NCBI RefSeq assembly: GCF_017654505.1
Contig: NC_054545.1
Location: 14,489,547 to 14,553,546 of the forward strand
DNA: 64,000 nucleotides
DNA from: Polyodon spathula
Taxonomy: Eukaryota > Chordata > Actinopteri > Acipenseriformes > Polyodontidae
Direction: 5' to 3'
Shown here: positions 13,060 to 25,706 of the stretch, piece by piece
How positions within the stretch are numbered: the first letter of the stretch is position 1
How the letters are laid out: each line of letters starts with the position of its first letter
Notes under the pieces: generated by a model
The model's database searches: none
The model's input: the letters and a program-made list of their open reading frames with translations, nothing else
What the model was told of the DNA's origin: nothing
Program-made: the position numbers and the translations under genes

Positions 13060-13113
13060 TGTTCCACTGGTTGACCAATCAAATCTATTATATGAATAAT
13101 CAGTAATTTAGCT
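12925..13113. repeat. 189-bp palindrome: 43-bp perfect arms around a GT-TA-CA core
   Basis: Bases 12925-12967 are the exact reverse complement of 13071-13113. The arms enclose a GT tract, a long TA tract and a CA tract, so the core is itself nearly self-complementary. The whole segment could form one long hairpin or cruciform. It encodes nothing; the open frames across it come from the alternating repeats. Confidence 0.9.
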
Positions 13114-16100
13114 TCTTCCCCAGTGTGAGCCAGTGTGCTTATTTTGTGCAGGTACGCTTTTACAAACTGAAAGAAGGGTGGCATTGAGCACGCTTGCTTA
13201 CACATGTTGGCTATTGCTAGATACAAAAACAAACCCAAACACCCAGAAATAAAACAGCATGCGTTCAACACCAAACAGAAAATATGACAGCAGAGCCTTG
13301 ATACTGTGGCTTTTTTGGTGGATATTATTTATACATGAAATAGGCTTGTTTTACGTAAATACAGGCATACAGAGCAATCAGAAGCAGTTCAGTTCAGCGC
13401 TGTACACAACAAAACTGGGTCTGATCATTTTCCAAAAGAAAATACATGATCGTTTATATACTGGAACATAACAGTATTATTAATTATGATGACCTAAATA
13501 ATGTAACAGATGCAAAATCATGGGCCTCAATGTAATATTTTTGCATATAGATATATACATACATGCATGCTGTGTTAAAGGACAGGCCGGCTGCACTCCA
13601 TTTTAAAACAGACATGACACTCGCACACCTCAACACATCAAAACATACTAGCATTATTACAGTACATATATTGTAATTGTGAGCAACAACACAGCACAGA
13701 ATACTGCGGAACAATGTATAAAAACATGCAGCTGTCAAAACTTTTCTTTGGCCTGTTTTACAAAAGTATTTCCTACAGAAATAGATTCAAACAAAAGCCT
13801 GATACAAAAAAATAAGCCCTCTTCCAAACCTTCAACACATCACGTCTGATTATGCTGGGGAGGGAATTTGAACGCTGCATAGCAGAGCTGGTCCTGGCAC
13901 CACAGCTCTTAAACACAGACTACCCCAAAACATGCACATATTTTATTCAGTAAGCTTATTTTTTCTATAGTCAGAGACACATTACACTGACTGAGATCAG
14001 TAATGATACTGTGCCAGGGTAGCGTCGTGGCCCAAGCTGTTACCGACAGGAAAGAGACCCAGAGACAAGAAGCAGCAGTTCAAAGCGTTGTTGCACACAT
14101 TTAAGAGACCAAAATCCCCCCACACACTAGTTACACCAGCAGGGCTTCTGTCCTGATGCAGATACACTTAAATTAAATATAATAAATATGCAGAACCAAA
14201 GCAGCATTCATGGACACAAACACCCACGAAACTCTTCATTAGCATTTCATGCCATCAATAAATAAATTAAAAAAAAATTGAAATGCCATGCTCGTTTGAA
14301 CACAGACTGATCTGCTCACAGAAGCAATACATCAAAACACAGTTAAGTGGTTTCAGAACTAACGTCAGCTTGGGAAACAAGCATCACAACATAAGCTGTC
14401 AGTTGCTTACACCTGTAGTTATTTTACTTGTTCATACTATCACTAAGTATCAATAAGCATAAGGGATGTCTGCCACTTGTATTGTACAGACAAGGCTCTG
14501 CTGTGTGGGTTACCGGCATGATGAAATGGTGCTGCTCTGGAAATGATCAAATAAGTGATATTAAGCTCATACTTCATATCTGTGGATAGTATGTTCCCTC
14601 TTCTCTCTTCCTCACATACCACCACCAAACCAATCCCCTCTTCACAACCAGGAGTGTGACAGCTGATGTTGGAAAGGACAAAGCCAGCCCTTCAAGTGTT
14701 TGCTCAAGCCCATTAGTCATCAGGGGTCTCTGTAGCACAGATATAGTCCCTGATGATTTTTCCCTCCTTATCCATGGAATCCCTAGTTTCCCCTCGGATA
14801 AACTATGTCATATGACAAGGACTACTCGAACATTCTTCATATTACTGCAACAAGAACATAATATCCAATTCCAAACTCCACGACTTTTCAAAATGTTTTC
14901 TGGTGAGGGACAGGGTAATAATTTGATCATTATTTATTAGAAAAATTAATAAATGTTTATTTGAAGAATCACTGTTCCTTGGCATTACAAGGAACAGACT
15001 TTTATTAACAATGTTATTATTTAATAAACGCATAAAGTGGAAGTACTAGAGTTATTGTCATACACTTTGCAGAACTGACTCTGGCTCAGTTTTACTTTTG
15101 CACTGTGTGTAGGTCGTTTCAACTCTGGGGAGGTTGCAATTAATTTGCTATTACATTTTAGCAATCCTTATTTTATTTTTTGGGTTCTAGTACTGACAGA
15201 CTTCTGCTTATGTATGTATGAGAATGTTGCCGACAATATAAATTGTGCACTGTCATAGATCTAGTCATACATTTTATATATAATGTGTGAAACAATGTGT
15301 GTGTAAACCCTTTAATTAATCAATTAGGTAATGTAAAAATAATTTGTGCTTTAATTGATTTCTCCTGTGGTAGTGGAGAGGAAAATAACATTCCCAATTA
15401 TTTGGAAAAGTCAGTGTCTATGCATTTTAATGTGTGACTGAGAAACAAATGACATGATGCAGTAATTAGATACTTTGTATGGGTTACATAATCTGAAAGT
15501 CCATTCACATTTAACAGAAGTATACTGTAAGTAGAAACAATGATAGTCCAGAGATAAAGTATGCGACTCATATCGGAAATAAGGAATAAATACCCTTGTA
15601 TAAAACATGGCAACACATTAATTAAAACAATGAAAGAAAAAACTGTTCCCATCAATGTTTGTGCAGCAATGGAGACAAACGAATCCCACTTGATGCTTGT
15701 CTGGTCAAATAAGAATTGATGATTTTAATACAAGCTTGTTTAATGTAGCTTGCAATGTTGTACAACTGGGTTTACCCTCCAGCCACTTAACTTTCCTTTG
15801 AGATTCCACTGTGCAAAATAAACATAATTTATTCTTTTAGTATATAATTGACATTTCAAGGGTCAAATGCTGGTTTAAACAACATAACTGAATCTAGTAT
15901 AAGCCGTTAGTCTGCCCGCTTTTCAAACCTGTCACTTCGGTGAATGATCTGATGTAATCAAGTCTCATTTTAAGAGGCCAGAAAAGCAGACGACAGGCGG
16001 GTTTAGCTGAGCTTTCCATCTGCCATACTAACCAAAAAGAAAAAATCAGTTCCAAAAACGTTCTGCAGCTATATCAATGTTCTCTCAAGGAGGCACCCTT

Positions 16101-16619
16101 CATTTTAAAAACAGAATCCAATATGTGACGTAATACTAATACAAGCGGTTGTGCTGGAACATGCGTACAACTGGAGTCATGTTGACAAGAACGTGAAAAG
16201 TACTTTACAGTTAATTTGTAGGTTATAATATCGGCATCCACATATTTATTTTCTCTGAACAGCTTCAAGTGATTAATTTAAATCAGAATATCAATGTCTG
16301 GAAACATTTTGAACGGCTATATTTGTAATCTTGCGACATTCTGTTGTGTTTTAGGAATCTCTTTAAACTTAATTTTCGAAGGAGTGAGAATAACAAATTA
16401 AAATGAGTTTACCAGTTTGAGAGTAAGTTATTTAACAAAAATCACTGCGCGTGGTGTTCTGTAACGTAAAATTTTGAGTCCAGATGTGTTTTGTCAGTCC
16501 ATTACCCCGCGACGAAGCGGACCTTGAAGTTAATACAGCTGCCAATTTCCCTTGGGGAGATTAAATTGCGTGTGGGCCTTACGAATTAAATAAATAACAC
16601 AGCATTTGCACAGCCATCG

Positions 16620-16735
16620 TACTATTGTAAGTGACTCTGTAGCAGATGCATCGTTCACCTCCTAATCTCTGACTGAGTCGCATTGGATAACACTAAAAGA
16701 GTCTGCTGAATGATTAATTCATAATAATAATAACT
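16620..16735 (+). mobile_element. SINE tail (L2-like 3' end)
   Basis: TGACTGAGTCGCATTGGATA followed by AGAGTCTGCTGAATGA and an ATAATAATAA tail matches the conserved 3' end of fish SINEs that borrow an L2-type LINE tail. Divergence marks it as an old copy. Confidence 0.6.
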
Positions 16736-17217
16736 GCGAATTAGCTTGTGTTTAAGTATTAGGAATCGCCTTAATTTTTTCTTGTCTTGGTGTATTTTTG
16801 TTTATTTATTTGTTTATTTTTTTACTTACCTGGATTTCAAAGTCTTCACATAAGTTACAGTTAAACACAATTACAAGTTGCTTCCACAATGTGTTTCCTA
16901 TGCATTTTTTGGAGGAATAAATATGCTTCACCACACCCCCTCTTCTATGTGGGATTGTACCTCTATTAATAGACTGTCAGTTTGAAATGCATGCACCCAC
17001 TGCAAGCTAGGCATTGCCGCTGTTATCGACGAGCAAATCATAGAGCTGAAATAATAATCAATCTAGAGGAATATTAATGCATTTTGAAGTGTAATAGGAA
17101 TAACTCAAATTGGAGACTACGTTAGATACGCCGCAGTCGAAACATCTCATTTCGAGTTCACAAGGTAAATTTCTTTATGCTCGCTGGGTCCTGTTGTGAA
17201 TTCAAGTTGATTTGAGA

Positions 17218-17387
17218 ATGGGCTGTGCAGTATCGGGACTGGGTCTAGCCTCTAAACCGTCAAAAGATCCGAATGAAGAGGAAGCTTCTGCTCCGACTTT
17301 AACGGATCACCAGATCGAACTGATCAAAGAATCGTGGAAACTGATCCAAGAGGACATCGCCAAAGTTGGCATCATTATGTTTGTAAG
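17218..17387 (+). CDS. xgb: Globin X exon 1
   Basis: ATG at 17218 gives MGCAVSGLGLASKPSK followed by an acidic N-terminal extension and helix A/B (LTDHQIELIKESWKLIQED). The donor GTAAG|GTAAGT leaves phase 2. The start is fixed by the Met-Gly-Cys lipidation motif. Confidence 0.93.
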
Positions 17388-19017
17388 GTAAGTGGTAAAT
17401 TAAGCCTTGGCAATTACATGCTGGAGTGGAATATGCTTTGAAAGCGGCGGGGTATGAATGCTGAGGCTTCCCCAGAACCAGATCGACCATCATGGTAGAC
17501 TGCCTGCTACCTGTCGGCTATACTGAGGGTTTAACATTGTTTTATTGCCGTTAAAAAAAATAATAATAATCATACCTTATAAAGTAATAGTTTATATATA
17601 TATACAAAACAATAATACAAATATATAATCAAATGTGCATTTCATACCATATTATTATGTTCTGTAATTGAATGCACCTAATTTAATTTTTCATTTTTAC
17701 AGTAGTTTAAATTGAATTATGAATGTGCACTTTTTCTAGTTGTTGGAGTATGTTTACTGTAAAGATGTGACACTGGGTTACGCATGGCTGAATTAAGTAA
17801 TGTTGTATGATAGTTGAACAAATGTTGTTTGTCAAAAGATTAAATGAATGTTCACTTTGCACATAGTTTTATTGTGGATGTGTCTGGTTAACTTTATTTG
17901 CAAGCTATCAACATTGAAATGACCCACCCTTTGCACGAATGGCTTGCACTGCTCTTAATTTCTGACCCTCATTTGAAAGTCTGACCAGGTTTTTTAAAGA
18001 TTTTCTACTACCCATCCCAATTGGATAAACTCCTGCACTATAGTCTTGTTTAAGATTGAAAACAGACCCTGATCAGAACTCAGTAATGGTACAAAATAAA
18101 TGACATTACTACAGAATTCAGTCAATGCTCCAAACATGAATGCAAAATTAATGGATGAAATTATGACAACAGAAACATTTGACATATTCTGTTGAATAGA
18201 CAATGTATTATTTATGTGATGTGAAAAGTAAAGATATTTAGAATAAAACACAAATTGGGTAAGCGCTCCTTAACAAAATATAGCAGTGTAGCAAATGTTT
18301 ATAAATGTCAGGTTTTGGTTCCACAGTCAAAAGCAATGTTGTGCGTAATCAAAGAAATATCTTCTCTGTGTGTAAATCAAAGTCAGACGAAAGAACACTC
18401 AAATACCCTGCCTTCCCATAATAAACAGTTACAAAAAAGTTACCAAGAAAACCACTAGAGGGCTGTTTGCACTGCAAGGTTTCAGAAGTGTTTTTCTTTG
18501 TTTGTGCTTTTCTTATTACATGTCTTTCCCTCTTATTTCCATTCTTGCTTATGTGACCAGTCACTCACATCTGTGCAAGCTTAATGTGACCATTAGGAGA
18601 CGCTTCACACTTATTCAGTCTAGGTGGAGTCCTTATTCTAAAACGATATGCGTGGGAATCCCAAAAACATTCTTTTTAACAGTTTGTATTAGCGGCTACC
18701 TCGCTCAAACATTGTCAATCTTAAGGCGAAAAACTATCAGATACAAAGCAAACTGTCTGATAAAAAGACATTTCGGACGCTTGTATGTAAAATACAGCTA
18801 TTCCAAATATGTGACCTAACTAAGCCTGCAGCAATATAGCTCTCCCAGCCCCATAGTTAATCAGCCGGTACTCATCCAGATGATAGTAAGATAAAACAGC
18901 TGTGCAAAAGTCTTGGGGGGGGTTGGTTTATACTACTATAGAATCAGCCTGCTTTAACACTGCTCTAGAATCAACCCGCGCCATCTACAGAACGTCATGT
19001 CACATATACATTTTTAA

Positions 19018-19049
<32 letters not shown>

Positions 19050-22000
19050 GTTATTTTTATTTATTTTATTATTTTTTTGGATAATCCTTTGTCTTTTATT
19101 TTCTTTGCCTAAGCCTATGCAATTATTAATTCCTTTCATTTATTGGTCAAGCATGCTGGATTGCTTAAACCTGTTATAGCTATGCATGTTTGATACAAAA
19201 AAGGGTCATTCAAGTCATTATGTTTAATATTTATATGATTTATACAATAACCAGATATAGAAATAATTATATTGCTTTTTACAGTTGCCTGTCTAAAATG
19301 AACCACATCAAGATTTGACCCACACAGTCAAATGATCCTAAAACAGCAGGCTTGCTCAATCTAGTGTTATGTGCTGTTGTAATGGATCTCCCCCTAGGTG
19401 CCACTGAGTCAATAATACTGAAATGCCAATCTATTACAGTGGTGCCCTATGGAAAAGAATCTTGGCCCTTGTGGTTGAAATAAGTTATTTGCATAAAAGT
19501 TGTTGCATGTACAGTATGCTGGATTGTGAGATAAATGATTCTCTAAACGGTACTGATGCTGGGAGCGGTGAGTGGTGATGGTGACAAGCCTTGTGTTGAA
19601 ACTCCCTGAGCCGAGGTGAATATGCACTTTGATCGAGTGGGAAGAGAATATAATGGATCTCCTAGTGGCTGATGAGTTTATAATACAGACCTCAGCATTA
19701 GATACGTACTTACCTCTCGACTACAGAGCTCGCTCTTTAGTTGAATGGTAAGACTTTCGTCTTTGAACAGTATGGCTTGCGGTTTGAATTCAGCCCTTGC
19801 CTTTCCATTCAGTTCAATGGGCTGAGATTACAATCTATTGTGGGAGACATCATACACTATCCTGAGGGAGATCAAATTCCCAACATGCTAGTTTCAAAGG
19901 TAGTGAACCACAACAATGCATGGCAGTGGGAGCATTGTGGTCCAGCAGTTAAAGTTGTGGGTTTATAACCACGCAGTCACTGGTTCAAATTCCGCCAATG
20001 ACTAGCTCACTGTGTGACCCTAAGCAAGTTTTTTAACTTTCTTGTGCTCCATCTTGCAGTTGAGATGTTAAATTTCATTTATTTATTTTATTTCACAGGG
20101 TTTTGTGATGGTGGTCTACTATGAAAGGAGCTATATAAAAATAAAAAAAAAAACCAAAACCTTGAGTTTTCATTGAAAAAACAGGAACTACATGAATTAT
20201 AAAACAAAAACACATACCCTAGTATGGCAAGTTTCAAAATGCAATGTCTGTTTTCTTTGAAGACCTGCTGCTACAATGCATTTTAACCATGCATTTGGTA
20301 CAGGTTTGCTTATGCATGATTAGGATTATTTCTTGACCCTCCAGGGTCTCCCAACACCTAGTTTAAGAAACTCTGGCATAGGTTGATTTTTTTTTCGGTT
20401 TATTTAGATATTATGGATTCAAAACATGCAAATTTGAAGGCCTAGGCTCTACAGTTTTAAACTGTTTTGTTCAATTAAAAGGGAGTAACCAGAGATTGTC
20501 AGGATATAAACAATGAAACTCTACTTCAGTTTAATTCCACTGCTGTGACTAAAATTCAAAACATTTTTATTACTGTCTCTCAGTGCCTTCCACTTCTAAG
20601 ACAGAACATTATATTCAGTTTTTAATACAAAATGTATGTCCTCTCTGAGAGACTGGCTGCAAAGGCCAGCGATGATACCCCGGTTCACTTCACTGTACAT
20701 TAAGACATGGAGAAAGACTTCTTGTCAAAAGATGTTGCTACATTTCTTTCAGTTATACTTCTTGTATCTGATGTTATCAGTGCCAACCTTGGAAAACAAT
20801 TAGGAAACATTGGCCTTCGGGCATCTTTTGTGAATGCCAGAGGAACCCAAATGGAATAATTAAAACCACCTCTTTTTGAAGTGACAAGTTGGCGTTTTAT
20901 CCATCTGGGGAGGTAGGCAGAGACCAGAGCAGCTGGATCAGATTGATAAATATTTCCTCTGCGTCAATGTCATTCGCACAGTCGTATCCCAGAATATAGC
21001 TTCTTTCATTTTTAGATGATTTTTATATAATAGCATGCCTTTCCTTCAGCAACCTGCTGACACAAAAAGGCTTCCCCGCTGGGTTTCAATAAAAAAAAAT
21101 TAAATGGAGGGTAATAAAAAATAAAAAACACAATAGAGACAGGCCACAGAGACAACATTTTATATTATAAAAAGCATTGCGTTTTATGGGAATACGTTAC
21201 ACTTGAAAGGTAAACTGACTAATACAAACGTAAGACCTCAATGTTCAAATAGAAAATATCTGTACAGTACTCTAGACCATAGACATCGGAAGTATTGTCA
21301 TGATTGAGAAATTTCAAGGCAAAGAGAAATAAATCAGTTCTTTGCCAGGCTCTTCTTTTTTCCCTTTGCTTGAGCTCTCCCATAATACATTGTGTGATTT
21401 ATGCAAATAAAGTACTTAGAAATAAAAATAGTACTGCTGCAATGTGAGGTGGACATTTCCCCATTGTTGAAAAAGTGAGGGGGACATGTCCCCCTCGTCT
21501 CCTGTAAATTCCTCCTATGGACACAAAAGTGTTGAACCATGGATAAATGACTTTACTTAAACTGGGCACTAAAATTACCTAGTACCATTTCTAGCATGTG
21601 TAGTGTTTAAATGTGTGACAGATGCAACAGTAACTCCTGTTGGAGTTCAGTCAGTGTTTTAGTATGAGCCTAATCAGTCACATCCAATCTTATGGTTTAT
21701 CTAAAGTTTAGCACTCTTGTACAGTGGACTGCAATTTTCATTCCTTTGAAAATCTGAATAGCAATTTCTTGACACTTCTTTTCCACATTTACTACTTTCT
21801 GCTTCAGACAACAAAGTTAAGACATGATTTGTGTGTGTGTGTGTGCGTGTGTGTAGAAACCACACATCAGCTTTGCTCACCTATATGTTTTTTCACTGCT
21901 GTTATCATTGTGTTATCAGGTGGTAATATCACAGTAACTAATGTTTTTTTTTTTTTTTTTTTTTTTTTAAATATGTATGCATCATTGATGTTATTTGCTC

Positions 22001-25000
22001 TATAAAAACATTACTGATATGACTAAACAATAGGACAAATAATGACATTTATTTGAGGGGGGCTCCGAGTGGCTCACGTGGTAAAGGTGGTGTGGTGTGC
22101 AGGGTGTGCCATTCAGGCAGGGGAGTGCATGGTCACGTCCTGGCAGTGTGAAGTTAGGGAGGCAAAAATCAACTATTTCTCATCATTACAGCAGACATTG
22201 CGAGCCAAGAGCCCAGTGAGCTCAAGTTGGCACTGAAAATTATGAGCAGAGTTTCTCTCTGACGTACTTCACATTATAACAACTTCCTGTTTCTCCCCAT
22301 TCCACAGTTTTTAATTAATTTGCTTTTTAAAGTGGCTTATACTGGCTTTAAATAATCCCAACATCCTTTCCTGTCAAGGGGTTGTGAGCAGCTGAGCATC
22401 TTCTCTGCCCTGGCCTGGTGGAATTCTGGATTGCTGGCAATAAACGATTTAAAATGCAGTGGCATCACTCTTGTTAGCATAGTCAATGCATACAAAGTGC
22501 ATTCAAGGTTAGCATGCTGTCTATGATGAAGACTTGTTACAGCACCAAGTGCTGTCTATTAGACAATGTGTTAATGCAACTTTACTTCAGGGACTTAAAT
22601 TGTTCCCTGTTGACCACAGAGGAGGCTGTGACAATATGGAGCACCATGTGGCAAATCTACATATCACATTTCAGTAATATGACCTTTTCTTCACCTTATA
22701 AAAGTTATACCTAAACCACGAAGGGAAATGTGTATGTATGGTCACTGCTACTGAATCTGTGAGAATCCACAAGCAATATGCTGCTATGTCTAACCCAATG
22801 AAATAGATGGATGACAAAAGCTGTGGTTTTCTTTATTCAGATTTTACTGGAGAAGTGTGTTGACATTGCTGTTTCACATGGCTAAACTGTAATGATTAAG
22901 CCAGGCAGAAGTCGCAGTAAAGCTATTAATAATGATGGAGGAAAGGTTGCGGACAAATAAACCAAGAAGCAATCTCATGCTTAACTCCTCTGAAAGAGGG
23001 GAGGATAGTGTAGACACTGTTAAGCTCCTAACAGCTGATGATTAGATGAAAATTGAAATCTCTCCAGAGGGTTTTGTGCCATTCTCTGTTACCAAGATGC
23101 CAGCTAGTACACCTGTTCTCAGCAATCAACTAATTTGAACATATGGTGGTTCAGGCCAACTGTATCTCCTTTGCTATGGAATACATCCATCTGTTTTTTT
23201 TTTGTTTTTTTTTATATACATAAATGTAGGCGTAAACTATGCATATTCATGCAATATTTCAGGACCTCTAAATATACCGGAATTTCCAATGCAGGACTAG
23301 GAGCCAATTTGACATTTTTCTCTTCAGGTAAATACCAATTTGTGTTTGTCTATTTGCATAGTTTTCAAACACAAAGGGGTCCGTTCAGTTGAACTAAATG
23401 CCACCAAGGTCACCAGATCAAGCCAAGGTCATAAACATTCAAACTGTACATGTGAGCCTCTTGAGTCTGTCTGTAAAAATGTATGAATGCCAGGGAGGTT
23501 TCTGTAGTTAATGATTCAAACAATAGAAAATATTTAGATCCATTGACCCAAAAAGTTCAGTGGGTGTCGACGACCAACGAGATGAGGAGAAACAGTCCCT
23601 GCCAGTCCTTAGCCCATTGGAGCACCAGTGCCAGTGCAACTCTCCCAGTAAAGACTGGCATCCTGCGCTGCCCTGTATGACTCACCCTGTATGACTCACC
23701 CTGCACGCCGTGAGGCTGTGCTTTTACCAGGTAAGCCACGAGGGGACCCCTCCAGCAAAGTGTTGTAATGGTTTTTTGAATCCATACAGCACTGTAAATC
23801 ATGCCTAAACAACCAGCCTCCAGCTGCATGTCAATGTAAAAGATAACACAGTATTGTCCAAGAAATATCAACAATGGATCTCAGAGTCCGCTGCCATCGT
23901 TTCCACTTTCAATCCTTCTCAGGGTTGGGTGGGGCTATTTTGGAAATTATCATATTTTCACAAAGCTCATAGATTTGAAGTCTCAAATGAGTGAAGAGAT
24001 GGGGACAATTTTACCCTCCTGGTGAAATGACCCAGGACGTGCAGGGCTGTCTCAAAGCAAGGTTTGGAAAGAGAGATTTCTTTAAAAGTGTAGTACCAGA
24101 TTTCCTCCTCGGGCCCGATATTTGAAAGGTTTGCGCACCGCGCAGAGGGGTATGCGCGTCGCAAATGGCCGTTGTGCCAAAATTGTGCCACGTTGCCATA
24201 TTCGAAATGTCCTTTTATGCGTCACAATCCATTCTGCCCTGTGCAGAAATAAAATGTATGCATCGCACAATATGGGGGGAGTGGCCAACAATATGCGTGA
24301 TCCTAGAATCCTAGTTCAAAGGTATGCGCCAAGCACAAAACCAGGTTTGTGATGCGCAGAATAAGGATTGTAAAAGGACTGCATTAACTCCGCTCACACT
24401 ACCATTCCAGCACTGACTACAAATAGGCAACAATGGGAAATGTGGGTAGCATGCAGCGTGTCCGTCGACATGTGGATGTGAATGATGCACGTCACACCCA
24501 GCAACAGCAACCCTGACATAGGCGAAGATATGCTGAAAGGATGCATTGGCCTCGACACACATATGAGGAGCTCAGCAATGAGCAAATCATGTCCAGGTGT
24601 CGTCTCGACTCATCTATGCCACATGCTGCATGATGACCTGGCTAGAACAAACCTGCGCAGCCATGCCTTGTCTGAGCAATTGGTAGTGTCTGTCTGTATG
24701 TGTATCCTGGCTATTGGGACCTTCCAGAAGGTAGCAGGTGATACAATGGGGATCACCCAGTCAGCCGTGTCCCGCCACCTTGACCGGTTCATAACCAGTT
24801 TTTTTTTTTCTAGACACACGAGTCGTTGTTTTATAATGTATAATATATAAGACGATGGCTTGTGTGCCCAACAAAGCCCTTGCAAAAACTGTGCACAAAT
24901 ATATTAGTACTTGTATGACCCCAAACTGGTTGCCGACTATGCAATATCTTGCTATTTTTTGAAAAAAAAAAAGTTTTTAGTAGATCAACAGTCAATGCCT

Positions 25001-25631
25001 GGATATATAATTTATATATACAGGTAGCAACAAGTCAATCGGAGAACAATACACAATAAAATACAATTAAGACACAGGCAAATCACATTTAAAACAATAA
25101 TCAAAATACACAAAAGTAGTCAACTATTTAAAACAATTACAACTCTCAGTCACGAAATCATGCGGTTTACTCTTAAATTGCAATAAAGATATCTGGGTCT
25201 GCAGCTTTAGTTTGGACTGGAACTCGTTCCAGGACCATGGGGCATCATAAGCAAATGATCCTTTACCAGCCTCAGTACTCACATTTGGGATTTTAAAATG
25301 CAAAAAAAAAGAGATCTGAGACTATGGTTATTATGGGAAGCTATAAGGTTTTCATTTAAATAAGTATATTCATATAATTTACATTGAATAGCCTTATACA
25401 CCAGAATATACCAGTGCTTCAACCTGTGCAAAGCCAAAGAAGTCCAGCCTACCAAATCGTATAATACACAATGATGAATATTAAATCTTGTATTTGTAAT
25501 GTACCTCAATGCTGCATGATATAGCGAGTCCAGTTTACCTAAAGTTGATGGTGATGCAAACCTATATACTGCATCACCATAGTCAATTTGCGGCAAAAAC
25601 ATACAAGCAATAAGCCTCTTTTTTTGTTTCC

Positions 25632-25706
<75 letters not shown>

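Larger units (their letters stand above)
9889..17217 (+). other. plekhg3 3' UTR and intergenic region before globin X
   Basis: No coding exon is recognised on either strand. The AT-rich part up to about 11400 is probably 3' UTR. After it lie a 43-bp palindrome around AT/GT repeats (12925-13113) and a SINE tail (16620-16735). The last few hundred bases should hold the globin X promoter and 5' UTR, but no TATA box or defined element stands out. Confidence 0.5.

Noticed and set aside
12902..13274. Open frames with Tyr-Ile repeats
   Set aside because: Translated TA microsatellite inside the palindrome.
19741..19815. Functional tRNA gene
   Set aside because: A- and B-box-like segments are present, but no acceptor stem or complete cloverleaf can be formed; treated as a SINE head.
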